From: an uncultured Acidimicrobiales bacterium
GTDB lineage: Bacteria; Actinomycetota; Acidimicrobiia; Acidimicrobiales; Aldehydirespiratoraceae
Assembly (NCBI GenBank): GCA_905480195.1
Contig: CAJQPN010000040.1
Coordinates: forward strand, 21,907-85,906
Reading direction: 5' to 3'
DNA: 64,000 nucleotides
The notes under the pieces are model-generated. The model saw only the letters and a program-made list of their open reading frames with translations, was not told the DNA's origin and searched no databases. The translations under genes were made by a program, and so were the position numbers. The first letter of the stretch is position 1, and every line of letters begins with the position of its first letter. Shown here one piece after another: positions 26,838 to 35,665 of the stretch.

Positions 26838-28976
26838 CTAATCCTTCATCAGGTATTCAGCATCGTCATCACCGAGGAGGAGATCGAGCTCGTCGGCCAA
26901 ACCCGGGTGGGCGTCAAGCTCCTCGTCGACATCGACGATCTCGATCGCAACCTCTCGCGCAGCGGTCACCCACTCCTTGTCGCGGCGCAGCGATGCCAGC
27001 TTGAGATCGTTGCGGCCTTTTTGTCGGTCACCCATGATCGTGCCTTCGCCGCGGAGCTCGAGATCCACCTCCGCTAGCTCGAAGCCATCGGTCGAAGACA
27101 CGATGGCCTCGAGTCTGGCCTCACCGTCGGCGGTGGCCGGATCACCGACCAGGAAGCAACGGCTTGCGTACTCGCCGCGGCCGACCCGACCACGAAGCTG
27201 GTGGAGCTGGGCGATCCCGAAGCGGTCGGCATCAAGAATCACCATGACCGTGGCATTCGCAACATCGACACCGACCTCGATGACCGTGGTGGCGACGAGG
27301 ACGTCGAGCTCGCCTCGCCGGAAGGAACCCATGACCTCGTCCTTTTCGGCAGGCGTGACCCGGCCGTGGAGGAGACCGAGCCGCACGCCGGCAAGCTCGG
27401 AGGTCTGGAGCACACTGAATGTTTCCTCCGCAGACCGCACGTCGAGAGCCTCCGACTCATCGATGAGTGGACAGACGACATAGGCCTGGCGGCCATCGGC
27501 GACCGCCGCCCGGACCGCCGCCCAGACCGCCTCCTCGCCGGCATCATCGCGGGCCCACTCGGTCAGGATCGGGGTCCGACCTGGGGGCAACTCGTCGAGA
27601 GTGCTCACATCGAGGTCGCCGTAAACGGTCATCGCCGCAGTGCGCGGAATCGGTGTCGCAGTCATGACCAAGACATCGGGAGCGGTGACAGCATCGCCCT
27701 TGTCGCGCAGCGCCGCCCGCTGCTCGACGCCGAACCGATGCTGCTCGTCGATCACGACCGCGCCGAGCGCTGCAAACTCGACCTTGTCCTGGATCAGCGC
27801 GTGGGTACCGATGACGATGTCGACCTTGCCCTGAACGAGATCGGCGAGGATCTTGCGACGCTCCGCTACCCCGACGCGATTGGTCAGCAATTCGATCCTC
27901 AGCGGCCGATCGCCCATGAGTGTCGCCGGATCGGAAACCGACAGATCGCCGAGCATCGCCGCGACACCTGCATGATGCTGCTCTGCGAGCACCTCGGTTG
28001 GTGCCATCAGTGCGCCTTGGTGCCCACCCTGCACGGCGACGAGCAACAGATGCACGGCGACCAGGGTCTTCCCTGAGCCCACATCGCCCTGAAGGAGTCG
28101 ATGCATCGGACGCCCGAGTACGAGATCACCGTTGATCTCGTCGATCGCCCGTTGTTGGGCGCGCGTCAGGGGAAACGGCAATCGCTCTACGAAACGGTTG
28201 GTCAGCTCACCCTCGGTTCGATGAACGATGCCGGCAGTCTCTCGTTCGATACGACGCTTCCGGCGCACGAGTTCAAGCTGCACGCGTAGTAGTTCGTCGA
28301 AAACGAGTCGTCGGCGAGCCTCGTCTTTCTCGGTCAACGTCTCGGGTTGGTGGATCCCATGGATGGCGGCAGCACGATCGACAAAGCCGAACCGTTCGAG
28401 CACGGCCGTTGGCACGGGGTCGTCGAAGCCGCGGGACCGACAACGCGCAAGGGCTTCTTCCACGAAGGCTGCAAGGTCTCGGGTGAGTAGACCCGACTTC
28501 TCCGATTGCGGGTAGACGGGCACGATCCGTCCGGTCTGGTTGCCGACGAGGTCGACGATCGGCCCTGTCATCTGCCGCTGGCCGCGGTAGATCTCACACT
28601 TGCCGTGCACGAGCACCGTCATTCCCGGCGTCAGCTGCTTGTCACGCCAACGCTGGTTGAAGAACGTCAGCGTGAGTTGATTGCCGCCATCGCCGATGAC
28701 GACGTTGGTGAGCGTGCGCTTTCCCTTCAGCTGTCGCGTCGACGAGCTACGGACCTCTCCGAAGACAGTTGCCTCGTCACCGGCCCTGAGCTCACCGATC
28801 GATGCTTCTCGCGTTCTGTCGAGGTGCCGGCGCGGGTAGTGGGTGAGCAGATCCAGAACGGTGGCAATCTCTGCCGAGGCAAGCGCCGAGCCCTTCTTCT
28901 CACCGACACCGCGTAATCGACTGACAGGGATCGCCTCAAGATCCCGGAGCGTCAAGGGCGGGTCGCCGGCCGGCAC
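26838..28976 (-). CDS. recG: ATP-dependent DNA helicase RecG
   Basis: 712 residues: N-terminal wedge/OB domain (about 60-170), then superfamily 2 helicase motifs LLQGDVGSGKT, APTEVLAEQH, VVIDEQHRFG (DEQH in place of DExH, usual for RecG), MTATPIPRT and the QLHQLRGRVGRG motif. It remodels stalled forks and branched DNA. GTG 28976 follows the DAK2 gene by 8 bases, so both are likely cotranscribed. Confidence 0.95.
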   Translation of the reverse strand: MPAGDPPLTLRDLEAIPVSRLRGVGEKKGSALASAEIATVLDLLTHYPRRHLDRTREASIGELRAGDEATVFGEVRSSSTRQLKGKRTLTNVVIGDGGNQLTLTFFNQRWRDKQLTPGMTVLVHGKCEIYRGQRQMTGPIVDLVGNQTGRIVPVYPQSEKSGLLTRDLAAFVEEALARCRSRGFDDPVPTAVLERFGFVDRAAAIHGIHQPETLTEKDEARRRLVFDELLRVQLELVRRKRRIERETAGIVHRTEGELTNRFVERLPFPLTRAQQRAIDEINGDLVLGRPMHRLLQGDVGSGKTLVAVHLLLVAVQGGHQGALMAPTEVLAEQHHAGVAAMLGDLSVSDPATLMGDRPLRIELLTNRVGVAERRKILADLVQGKVDIVIGTHALIQDKVEFAALGAVVIDEQHRFGVEQRAALRDKGDAVTAPDVLVMTATPIPRTAAMTVYGDLDVSTLDELPPGRTPILTEWARDDAGEEAVWAAVRAAVADGRQAYVVCPLIDESEALDVRSAEETFSVLQTSELAGVRLGLLHGRVTPAEKDEVMGSFRRGELDVLVATTVIEVGVDVANATVMVILDADRFGIAQLHQLRGRVGRGEYASRCFLVGDPATADGEARLEAIVSSTDGFELAEVDLELRGEGTIMGDRQKGRNDLKLASLRRDKEWVTAAREVAIEIVDVDEELDAHPGLADELDLLLGDDDAEYLMKD

Positions 28977-28984
28977 CCTCGGTC

Positions 28985-30634
28985 CTACTCCAGCCCGAAA
29001 TAGTAGGGGTACAGGGGCTGCCCACCATCGTGGATCTCAACATCGACGTCGCTGTGATGCTCGTCGAGCCAGGCCTCGATCTGGGCGGTGCTGTCATCAT
29101 CAGCATCCTCGCCGGCGATGATGGTGAGGAGCTCGTGATCGCGATCGAGAATCGCATCGAGCAGCTCGATTGCAGCCTCGGCCATCGTTGACTGCACTGC
29201 ACAGATTCCCTCCGGGCGAATACCAAGCCAGTCGCCTTTGGCAATCGGACCCGCCTCGGACGTCGATTCCCGGACAGCCTGCGTCACCTCCCCTGCAACC
29301 ACACCCGCAGCGGTTTCGGCCATGTTGGCTGCATTTGCCTCGGCCGTTGTCTGTGGGTCGTAGGCCATCAAACTGGCGATGCCTTCTGCGACGGTGCGGG
29401 TGGGCACGACATGAACGGTTCGGCTGGTTTGTGCGTCGACCTGCTCCGCGACCGGAATGATGTTCTTGTTGTTGGGCAGCACCACGACTTCGGAGGCCGG
29501 CACCGACTCAACAGCGGCGACAAGGTCGGCAGTGGATGGGTTCATCGACTGCCCGCCGGTGACCACGGCATGCACCCCCATCGATTTCAGGATCGACACG
29601 ATGCCTTCACCGACCGCAACTGCGACAACCGCAGTGGGAACGGGGTCACCCTTCGCTTCGTGGTCGCCAATCTCGGCTGCGACCCAGTCCTCTTCTCGCT
29701 GGGCCTCGAGTTCTTCGAGGAGATCCGTGACCCGGATGTTGTGGGGCCGACCGACCTCGATACCGCACTCGATAGCGGCGCCGATGTCGTCGCAGTGAAT
29801 GTGGCAATTGAAGATGCCGTCACCGCCTACCACCACGATCGAATCTCCGACCTTCGCCCACGCCGCCTTGAACCCGGCGATCGTGTCGTCGGGTGCATCA
29901 AGCAGAAACATGACCTCGTATCGCAGGTCAGCGATCGACCTCTCGTGATCGGCTCCTTCGAGGCGGCCGGGGTCGAACGTCGGCGGTGCTTGCACATCCG
30001 GTTCGGGAATCGGTCGACCATCAGCGACAAAGAGCGCGGCATCGAGGAAGAGCAGGAAGCCACTTCCACCGGCGTCGACCACACCTGCGTCGGCCAGCAC
30101 CTTCAGCTGCGTCGGCGTGCGTTCGAGCGACGCTCCCCCCTCGCTCCGTGCGGCGTGGAGCACCGCCACCAGGTCGGCTCCACCATCGGCGACCGCCACA
30201 GCCGCCTCGCTCGCCTCACGAACAACGGTCAGGATCGTGCCCTCGACCGGATTACCAACCGCGCCGTACGCGCCATCGGCCGCTGCCGCAAGCGCGTCGG
30301 CGAATATCCGTCCGTCGATCTCGGTACCGGCGGAAACAACGCCGGAGAACCCTCGGAGGATCTGAGACATGATCACACCACTGTTGCCTCGTGCCCCCAT
30401 GAGCGAACCGTGAGCAATCGCGCGACACACCGACGCCATGTCGGCATCGGCACCGGCATCGCTGAGCTCGCCACACACCGAACGGAGCGTCAGCGACATG
30501 TTTGTGCCGGTATCGCCATCGGGCACCGGATAGACGTTCAGATTGTTGATCGCCTCTCGGTGATCTGCGAGGGCGCGACTGAAAGCCTCGATGGTCGAGC
30601 GGAGGCCAGAGGCGTCGAAGGTGGAGGCGGGCAC
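28985..30634 (-). CDS. DAK2-domain protein, FakA-like fatty acid kinase
   Basis: 549 residues. The N-terminal DhaL-like kinase domain has NNLNVYPVPDGDTGTNM and GARGNSGVIMSQILRG; the rest is the FakA middle and DegV-like C-terminal part (NNKNIIPVAEQ near 395). FakA phosphorylates fatty acids bound to FakB proteins. recG follows, as is common. TACGAT lies 8 nt before GTG 30634. Confidence 0.85.
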   Translation of the reverse strand: MPASTFDASGLRSTIEAFSRALADHREAINNLNVYPVPDGDTGTNMSLTLRSVCGELSDAGADADMASVCRAIAHGSLMGARGNSGVIMSQILRGFSGVVSAGTEIDGRIFADALAAAADGAYGAVGNPVEGTILTVVREASEAAVAVADGGADLVAVLHAARSEGGASLERTPTQLKVLADAGVVDAGGSGFLLFLDAALFVADGRPIPEPDVQAPPTFDPGRLEGADHERSIADLRYEVMFLLDAPDDTIAGFKAAWAKVGDSIVVVGGDGIFNCHIHCDDIGAAIECGIEVGRPHNIRVTDLLEELEAQREEDWVAAEIGDHEAKGDPVPTAVVAVAVGEGIVSILKSMGVHAVVTGGQSMNPSTADLVAAVESVPASEVVVLPNNKNIIPVAEQVDAQTSRTVHVVPTRTVAEGIASLMAYDPQTTAEANAANMAETAAGVVAGEVTQAVRESTSEAGPIAKGDWLGIRPEGICAVQSTMAEAAIELLDAILDRDHELLTIIAGEDADDDSTAQIEAWLDEHHSDVDVEIHDGGQPLYPYYFGLE

Positions 30635-30642
30635 GGCGACCG

Positions 30643-30648
30643 ATCGTA
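30643..30648 (-). promoter_or_regulatory. -10 box of the FakA-like gene (leaderless layout)
   Basis: TACGAT on the minus strand, 8 nt before GTG 30634. Confidence 0.5.
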
Positions 30649-30683
30649 ACGGCCCCGCGTCGCCGGTGTGACCTTCATGAGGC

Positions 30684-30689
30684 TACGCT
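30684..30689 (+). promoter_or_regulatory. -10 box of the cold-shock-like gene (leaderless layout)
   Basis: TACGCT, exactly 7 nt before ATG 30697. Confidence 0.6.
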
Positions 30690-30696
30690 GCGGCGC

Positions 30697-30918
30697 ATGC
30701 AGGGAGTGATCAAGAGCTACGACCCCGGCACCGGCGACGGGGCGCTCATCAATGAGTCGGATTTTGCCGAGATTGACCTCGCCGCCGATGCTCTCGACGG
30801 CTCGCTTTTCCGGATGCTCCGTCAGGGTCAGCGGGTGAATTTCGAGCTCGATGCGCAAGGTCGCGCCACTGCGCTCAAGCTTGGCTCCGAAGCCGACATG
30901 AGCACCCCAGATCTGTAG
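30697..30918 (+). CDS. Small cold-shock-like (CSD/OB-fold) protein
   Basis: 73 residues. MQGVIKSYDPGTGDGALIN, then FRMLRQGQRVNFELDAQGRA and LKLGSE resemble a cold-shock domain, with the aromatic RNP motifs weakly kept. It probably binds single-stranded nucleic acid. Divergent from the FakA-like gene with non-overlapping -10 boxes. Confidence 0.7.
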   Translation: MQGVIKSYDPGTGDGALINESDFAEIDLAADALDGSLFRMLRQGQRVNFELDAQGRATALKLGSEADMSTPDL

Positions 30919-30972
30919 CCACCTCAGCGCCCGCCGCCAGTTGCGAGCGTGCACTGTCGTCCGCAGCGAAGC

Positions 30973-32085
30973 TCAGCCCCAGATGGCGTTGGCGGCGTGC
31001 ACGACCAGTTCGAGTTTGGCGCGCTGTTCGGCCTCGGTGAGCAGGTTGCCTTCCTCGGTCGATGCGAACCCGCATTGCGGCGCGATCCCGAGCTGATCGA
31101 GATCGACGTAGCGGTTCGCCTCTTCCACACGGCGCATCAAGTCGTCAAGTGATTCGAGATCGGCGGTCTTGGTGGTGATCAGACCCAGCATGATCCGCTT
31201 GTCGCCCACAGGAAGCAACTGAAGCGGTTCGAGGCTGCCGGCTCGCTCGGTGTCGTACTCCAGGTAGTACACGTCAACGCTGGTCGCATTGAAGATGGCG
31301 TCGACTGCAGGGTCGTAACCACCGGTGGCGGCGTGGGTCGAGCGGAAATTGCCGCGACACAGATGCATCGCAATCGTCAGGTCGTCGGGCCGACCGGCGA
31401 TGGCGGTGTCCACCATCGCCGCATAGCGGGTGATGAGGTCGTCAGGGTCAAACCCCTCGGCTTGTTTGGCGGCGCGCTGATCGGGGTCGCACAGGTATGC
31501 GAAAAAGATGTCGTCGATCTGAAGGTAGCGACATCCTGCCTCGTAGAAAGCGGCAATAGCCTTGGCGTACGCGGTGGCGATGTCGCCCAACAACACGTCG
31601 AGATCTCGATATTGCTGGGGGGCGATCGCAGAAGCTGCCGTTCGGAAGTGGACGGTGGATGGGCCCGGGATCGAAATCTTTGGCGTCGTCGAGCAGACCG
31701 CGGCGAGGGCTCGGAAATGCTCGAGCATCGGGTGATCGGTCGGGAAGTCGATCGGACCCGTTATCGCCGGATAGAAGGGCCGCAGTGTCGTTCCTGCAAA
31801 CGGAAGGCCATCTCTCGACGGGCGATACTCGACGGAGACGCCGTCGAGTAGGTCGAGAAAGTCGTAGTGCCAGAACGAGCGGCGGAACTCGCCGTCGGTC
31901 GCAAGCGGTAGTCCGACCTCTGCCTGCATCGCAACCGCATCTGCGATCAGTCGATCTTCCAGCGAGCGGAGCGCCACACCACTGTGGAGTTGATCAGGAG
32001 CGACATGTTCGGCCCGCGCTTCGACCAGTTGAGCAGGCCGCAGCAGGCTGCCGACATGATCGGCGCGGAAGAGGGGGCCGGTCAG
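30973..32085 (-). CDS. MetE-like (cobalamin-independent methionine synthase C-terminal type) protein
   Basis: About 370 residues of the MetE/UROD-like barrel: LFRADHVGSLLRPAQLVEAR at the N-terminus, QIDDIFFAYL, MHLCRGNFRS (metal-ligand His and Cys) and GIAPQCGFAST near the end (third Cys). Such short proteins are methyltransferases related to methionine synthase, often of unknown substrate. The GTG at 31977 would cut off the FRADHVGS strand; the frame continues upstream with no ATG, GTG or TTG. CTG 32085 overlaps the stop of the Lrp-type gene as CTGA, like normal ATGA couplings, and is taken as the likely start. Confidence 0.75.
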   Translation of the reverse strand: MTGPLFRADHVGSLLRPAQLVEARAEHVAPDQLHSGVALRSLEDRLIADAVAMQAEVGLPLATDGEFRRSFWHYDFLDLLDGVSVEYRPSRDGLPFAGTTLRPFYPAITGPIDFPTDHPMLEHFRALAAVCSTTPKISIPGPSTVHFRTAASAIAPQQYRDLDVLLGDIATAYAKAIAAFYEAGCRYLQIDDIFFAYLCDPDQRAAKQAEGFDPDDLITRYAAMVDTAIAGRPDDLTIAMHLCRGNFRSTHAATGGYDPAVDAIFNATSVDVYYLEYDTERAGSLEPLQLLPVGDKRIMLGLITTKTADLESLDDLMRRVEEANRYVDLDQLGIAPQCGFASTEEGNLLTEAEQRAKLELVVHAANAIWG

Positions 32086-32318
32086 AGGTTCACGATCGGG
32101 CAGAGCAGGGTCCGCTCGACGCCTGAAATGTTGCCGACAGCGTTCACGACGATGCCGCCGAGTCGGTCCATGTCCGCCGCTCCGGCCCGCGCGATCACGT
32201 CGTAGGGACCCATGGCGACCTCGGCGCTCACGATCTCCGTGATCTCGCGCGCCGCCCGCGCGACGTCGACAGCGGTGCCAACTTCGGCTTGGATGAGGAT
32301 GTATGCATTCACGGTCAT
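32082..32318 (-). CDS. Lrp/AsnC ligand-binding (RAM) domain protein without DNA-binding domain
   Basis: 78 residues beginning MTVNAYILIQAEVGTAVDV, with the RAM fold pattern GPYDVIARAGAADMDRL. It lacks the HTH of full Lrp regulators, as in stand-alone RAM proteins that bind amino acids or modulate Lrp partners. Coupled to the MetE-like gene, so an amino-acid (methionine?) sensing role is possible. TATCGT lies 8 nt before ATG 32318. Confidence 0.75.
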   Translation of the reverse strand: MTVNAYILIQAEVGTAVDVARAAREITEIVSAEVAMGPYDVIARAGAADMDRLGGIVVNAVGNISGVERTLLCPIVNL

Positions 32319-32326
32319 CGCCTGAA

Positions 32327-32396
32327 ACGATAGGGGTTATCGTAAAAGACTGCGCTGGCTGCCTCTGTCGGTCGCTTGCGGGCCACGTACCGTGGC
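32327..32396. promoter_or_regulatory. Inverted repeats in the lrp-like/pckA divergent promoter
   Basis: Two perfect inverted repeats: ACGATA-GGGGT-TATCGT (32327-32343), whose minus-strand TATCGT is also the presumed -10 box of the Lrp-type gene, and GCCACG-TAC-CGTGGC (32382-32396), 56 bases before pckA. Either may be a regulator site. The remaining leader of pckA shows nothing else. Confidence 0.5.
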
Positions 32397-32451
32397 GTGT
32401 CCAAGGCTTTCGTTAGCCAACGGGCGAGCAAGAGCAGAGAAGGGCTCTCCC

Positions 32452-34119
32452 ATGACCACCTCGACCACAGACGTCGCAACGCAACTGGAGTCCCGGTTCG
32501 GTATCGCAGGCGTCGAGCTTCGCACCAACCTCTCACAATCCGCACTGTTCGACGAAGCGATTGCGAACGATCGTGGCCGGGTCACGGTCGGTGGTCCGAA
32601 CAACGCACAGAAGGCGTTCCCCACCTCATTAGGCAAGGAAGGTCCGCTCGTCTTTTTCTCCGATCCGGAGTGCACCGGGCGGCCGGTCGCCGACACATTC
32701 TGCGTCGACCGCCCCGACACCACCGACCGAGTGTGGTGGAAGAACGGCTTCAGCAGGTTCGATGCTGCCGCCTTCGACGCACTGCTCCCCCGCGTGGTCG
32801 ACCACCTCAATCGGCGGGGCGAACACCTCTACGTCACTGACGTCTTCTGCGGATGGGATCCCGCCTTCGCTGAGCCGTACCGCTTCGTCGGCGAGTTCGC
32901 AACGCACGCATACTTCTGCAACATCATGTTCCCGAGCGAAGTTCGCGACGACTACGACCGCGCCGACTCGGGCTGGACGCTCATCAACGTGCCGTCGTTC
33001 GTGCCAGACCCAGAGCGTGACGGTACCCGCAGCAACCGAGCCGTCATCATCGACATCGAGAACCGGGTCGGACTCGTCCTCGGACCAGCCGACTACTGCG
33101 GTGTGAACAAAAAGACCATGTTCACGATCATGAACTTCGTGCTCCCCGACAAAGGACAGCTGTCGATGCACTGCTCGGCCAACGTTGGCCGACGCGGCGA
33201 CACAGCGATCCTCTTCGGTCTCTCCGGAACCGGGAAGACGACCCTTTCGGCAGATCCAGCGCGCGAGCTGATCGGCGATGACGAGCACGTCTGGACCGAC
33301 GCCGGTATCTCGAATTTCGAAGATGGCTGCTACGCGAAATTGATCGACCTCGACAAAGAAGCCGAGCCGATCATCGCAGCTGCGATGTCGATGCCCGGGA
33401 CGCTGATCGAAAACGTTCCGCCGCTCCCCGGCAAAGCGATCGAAGACACCGACCCCCAGGAGTTCGATCTCACCGATGGTTCGATCACCGAGAACACGCG
33501 GTTCGCCTATCCGTTGCTCGCGAATCCAAACGTCCGTGAGGGTGCCGCAGGTCCACACCCCGAGACGATCGTCCTGCTCACCGCCGATGCGTTCGGTGTG
33601 CTGCCGCCGGTATCGATCCTCGACAAGAGCGAAACGATGTACCACTTCGTCATGGGCTTCACGTCAAAGCTCGCCGGCACCGAGGTCGGCATCACCGAAC
33701 CAGAGCCGAACTTCTCATCGTGCTTCGGTGCGCCGTTCATGTCGCAGAAGCCGAGGGTCTACGCCGAACTGCTCGCCAAGCGCATGGCCGAGAACAACAC
33801 TCGGTGCATCATGCTCAACACCGGCTGGACCGGCGGCCCGTACGGCGAGGGTAAGCGCATGTCGCTCGAGGACACCCGAGCACTGCTCAATGCAGCGCTC
33901 GAAGGCGAGTTCGACACTGCCGAGTTGGCGACCGAACCCATCCTCGGCGTGAAGATGCCCACCACATGTGCGACGGTCGACGACACGATCCTCAACCCGC
34001 GCGCCACGTGGGAAAATCCCGACGCCTATGACGAGGCGGCTACCCGTCTGCGAGACATGTTCCGAGCCAATTACGACAAACAGAACTACGCCGAACTCGG
34101 CATCGAGCCTGCGATGTGA
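32452..34119 (+). CDS. pckA: Phosphoenolpyruvate carboxykinase (ATP)
   Basis: About 555 residues. Kinase-1a motif GLSGTGKTTLSADP, metal/substrate motif WTDAGISNFEDGCYAK and MNTGWTGGPYGEGKRM mark the ATP-dependent class, not the GTP class more usual in actinobacteria. It converts oxaloacetate and ATP to PEP for gluconeogenesis. ATG 32452 has AGAGAAGGG 7 nt upstream; 20 residues upstream in frame are unlikely to be coding. Confidence 0.93.
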   Translation: MTTSTTDVATQLESRFGIAGVELRTNLSQSALFDEAIANDRGRVTVGGPNNAQKAFPTSLGKEGPLVFFSDPECTGRPVADTFCVDRPDTTDRVWWKNGFSRFDAAAFDALLPRVVDHLNRRGEHLYVTDVFCGWDPAFAEPYRFVGEFATHAYFCNIMFPSEVRDDYDRADSGWTLINVPSFVPDPERDGTRSNRAVIIDIENRVGLVLGPADYCGVNKKTMFTIMNFVLPDKGQLSMHCSANVGRRGDTAILFGLSGTGKTTLSADPARELIGDDEHVWTDAGISNFEDGCYAKLIDLDKEAEPIIAAAMSMPGTLIENVPPLPGKAIEDTDPQEFDLTDGSITENTRFAYPLLANPNVREGAAGPHPETIVLLTADAFGVLPPVSILDKSETMYHFVMGFTSKLAGTEVGITEPEPNFSSCFGAPFMSQKPRVYAELLAKRMAENNTRCIMLNTGWTGGPYGEGKRMSLEDTRALLNAALEGEFDTAELATEPILGVKMPTTCATVDDTILNPRATWENPDAYDEAATRLRDMFRANYDKQNYAELGIEPAM

Positions 34120-34234
34120 GCGCGTCCGACGTCGTTCTCGGCGTCGACCGACCCACAACCAACTATCGGTGGGACACGCCGGCTCGCGTCTATCGGCGTT
34201 GAGTACCGGGCGGCCGGACACACAGACGCTCCAG

Positions 34235-34693
34235 TCAGGCGTCCGCCAACAAAATATCGACCGTCATCTCGAGGTGACCCAGATGTTGGGCGAGTTCCTC
34301 GTAGGCGTGAATCAACGCCGCTCCGACGGTCCAGTCCTGACCGAGCGGTTTCTCAGTGGGCGGTTGATGCACCGTGGCCGTCGCCGCTGCGAGGTCGGGA
34401 GCGAGATCGTCGAGCAGGTCGAGGAGTCGTTGGGCCGCGACGTGGAGGTCGGCTACAGCACCGGAGGAGACGAACTCGTCGTCTCGTACCCGGCCGCTCG
34501 GCCGCCCCAGGATCACGTGGGAGCACCACCACTCCGCTGCCGAGAAGGCGTGGGTGGCGAGTTGGAATGGCGAGTTCGCGCCGGTGAGGCCGGGACGACG
34601 ATTGACGAGTTCGTCATCGAGTCGGTCGACGGCGGCCAGTATTCCGGTGATCGTGCGTCCACAGAAAAGTCGGAAGTCGTCGAGGGTGATCAT
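34235..34693 (-). CDS. DinB-family protein
   Basis: 152 residues of the DinB/mycothiol-dependent enzyme-like four-helix fold: SPFQLATHAFSAAEWWCSHV, with the helix-borne His near 48, and a C-terminal HAYEELAQHLGHLEMTVDIL giving two more His, a typical metal triad. Possibly thiol-dependent. AGGAG lies before ATG 34693. Pathway unknown. Confidence 0.75.
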   Translation of the reverse strand: MITLDDFRLFCGRTITGILAAVDRLDDELVNRRPGLTGANSPFQLATHAFSAAEWWCSHVILGRPSGRVRDDEFVSSGAVADLHVAAQRLLDLLDDLAPDLAAATATVHQPPTEKPLGQDWTVGAALIHAYEELAQHLGHLEMTVDILLADA

Positions 34694-34718
34694 CGGGTGC
34701 TCCTGACGAGACAGTCAC

Positions 34719-35072
34719 TCACGAGAGGAACATCGCTCGGATGCCGAGGCCGGTCACCCAGAGGGTTCCTAAGCCGAAGAGGAGATAGGGGCGATCACGC
34801 ATCTCGGTGCGTCCGGCGTAGATGATCGACAACGAGCCGAACGCGACGAACCCGTACGCCTGATGGGTGCCGGCATCGATCTCGCGCTGGATCTGCAGCG
34901 TTACTCCCAGCGCCGTCTGCACGACAACGATCCCCCAGGCCACACCGATGGCGATCCACACATGACGGCCGCGCAAGGACTCGAACGAGTGTGCAGTGAG
35001 CGCCAGCGCCGCAGCCGCACCGTTGACAATGACGAACAACCAGCTCACAAGGTCGTGGAGATCGGCGATCAT
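34719..35072 (-). CDS. Small integral membrane protein
   Basis: 117 residues with about four hydrophobic helices (LFVIVNGAAAALALTA, VWIAIGVAWGIVVVQTALG, YGFVAFGSLSIIYAG, LLFGLGTLWVTGLGIRAM). No family recognised. ATG 35072 overlaps the GrpB-like stop (ATGA), so it is coupled to it. Confidence 0.6.
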   Translation of the reverse strand: MIADLHDLVSWLFVIVNGAAAALALTAHSFESLRGRHVWIAIGVAWGIVVVQTALGVTLQIQREIDAGTHQAYGFVAFGSLSIIYAGRTEMRDRPYLLFGLGTLWVTGLGIRAMFLS

Positions 35073-35650
35073 TGGGTCCAGCCAACCGTTGCTGCCCAGC
35101 ACTCGGCACTCCGATAGATGATGTCCATCACCGGGTCCTTGATGTCGTAGTACTTGCCGGGATCATCGGGGTACTCGCGAGCGAGTACTCGTTTGAGCTC
35201 GGCATATCCGTCACGCAGTGCCTCGTTGGTGCAGAGGTGATCGCGAAACAGCAGGGCGTACCGCTGGTTCAGACATCCGGCCATCCGAACGTGGATGTTG
35301 GCCCGGCGGTCGCCGGGACGCTCGTTGAAGTAGAGCTTTCGCAGCTCGTCGGGCCGATCGCACCCCGTCAAGCGATCGGCGTCGATGTCGGAACGATGGA
35401 CAAATCCAGCACCGGCCATTGCGTCGATGATGGCCGAACCCAACACCGCTACCGTGACCTGTACGTCGATGATGTCCTTGGCGGCGAGTCCCGGCACCGA
35501 GGTCGATCCGATGTGGTCGATCCGCAGCGCGATGGACCCGACGACTGCCTCGAGATCGCGTTCGATCTCGGCGAACTGGTCGGGCCACGTCGGGTCGGGG
35601 GCAACGATCTCGATCAGCGGCACGCCGGAATTCTCACAGACATTCGGCAT
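35069..35650 (-). CDS. GrpB/UPF0157 family nucleotidyltransferase-fold protein
   Basis: About 193 residues. VPLIEIVAPDPTWPDQF, LRIDHIGSTSVPGLAAKDIIDVQ and LRDHLCTNEALRDGYAELKR are diagnostic of the GrpB (UPF0157) family, with a nucleotidyltransferase-like GST motif; role not established. Start may instead be GTG 35623, which begins at the first conserved strand and has GAGAA upstream. Confidence 0.85.
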   Translation of the reverse strand: MPNVCENSGVPLIEIVAPDPTWPDQFAEIERDLEAVVGSIALRIDHIGSTSVPGLAAKDIIDVQVTVAVLGSAIIDAMAGAGFVHRSDIDADRLTGCDRPDELRKLYFNERPGDRRANIHVRMAGCLNQRYALLFRDHLCTNEALRDGYAELKRVLAREYPDDPGKYYDIKDPVMDIIYRSAECWAATVGWTQ

Positions 35651-35665
35651 CACGTCGCGAGTTGA

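Noticed and set aside
29411..30649. 412-codon plus-strand frame opposite the FakA-like gene
   Set aside because: No domain and composition typical of antisense frames; the minus-strand gene has conserved kinase motifs.
33968..34825. 285-codon plus-strand frame after pckA
   Set aside because: It runs antisense through the DinB-like gene, which has a ribosome site and conserved His residues.
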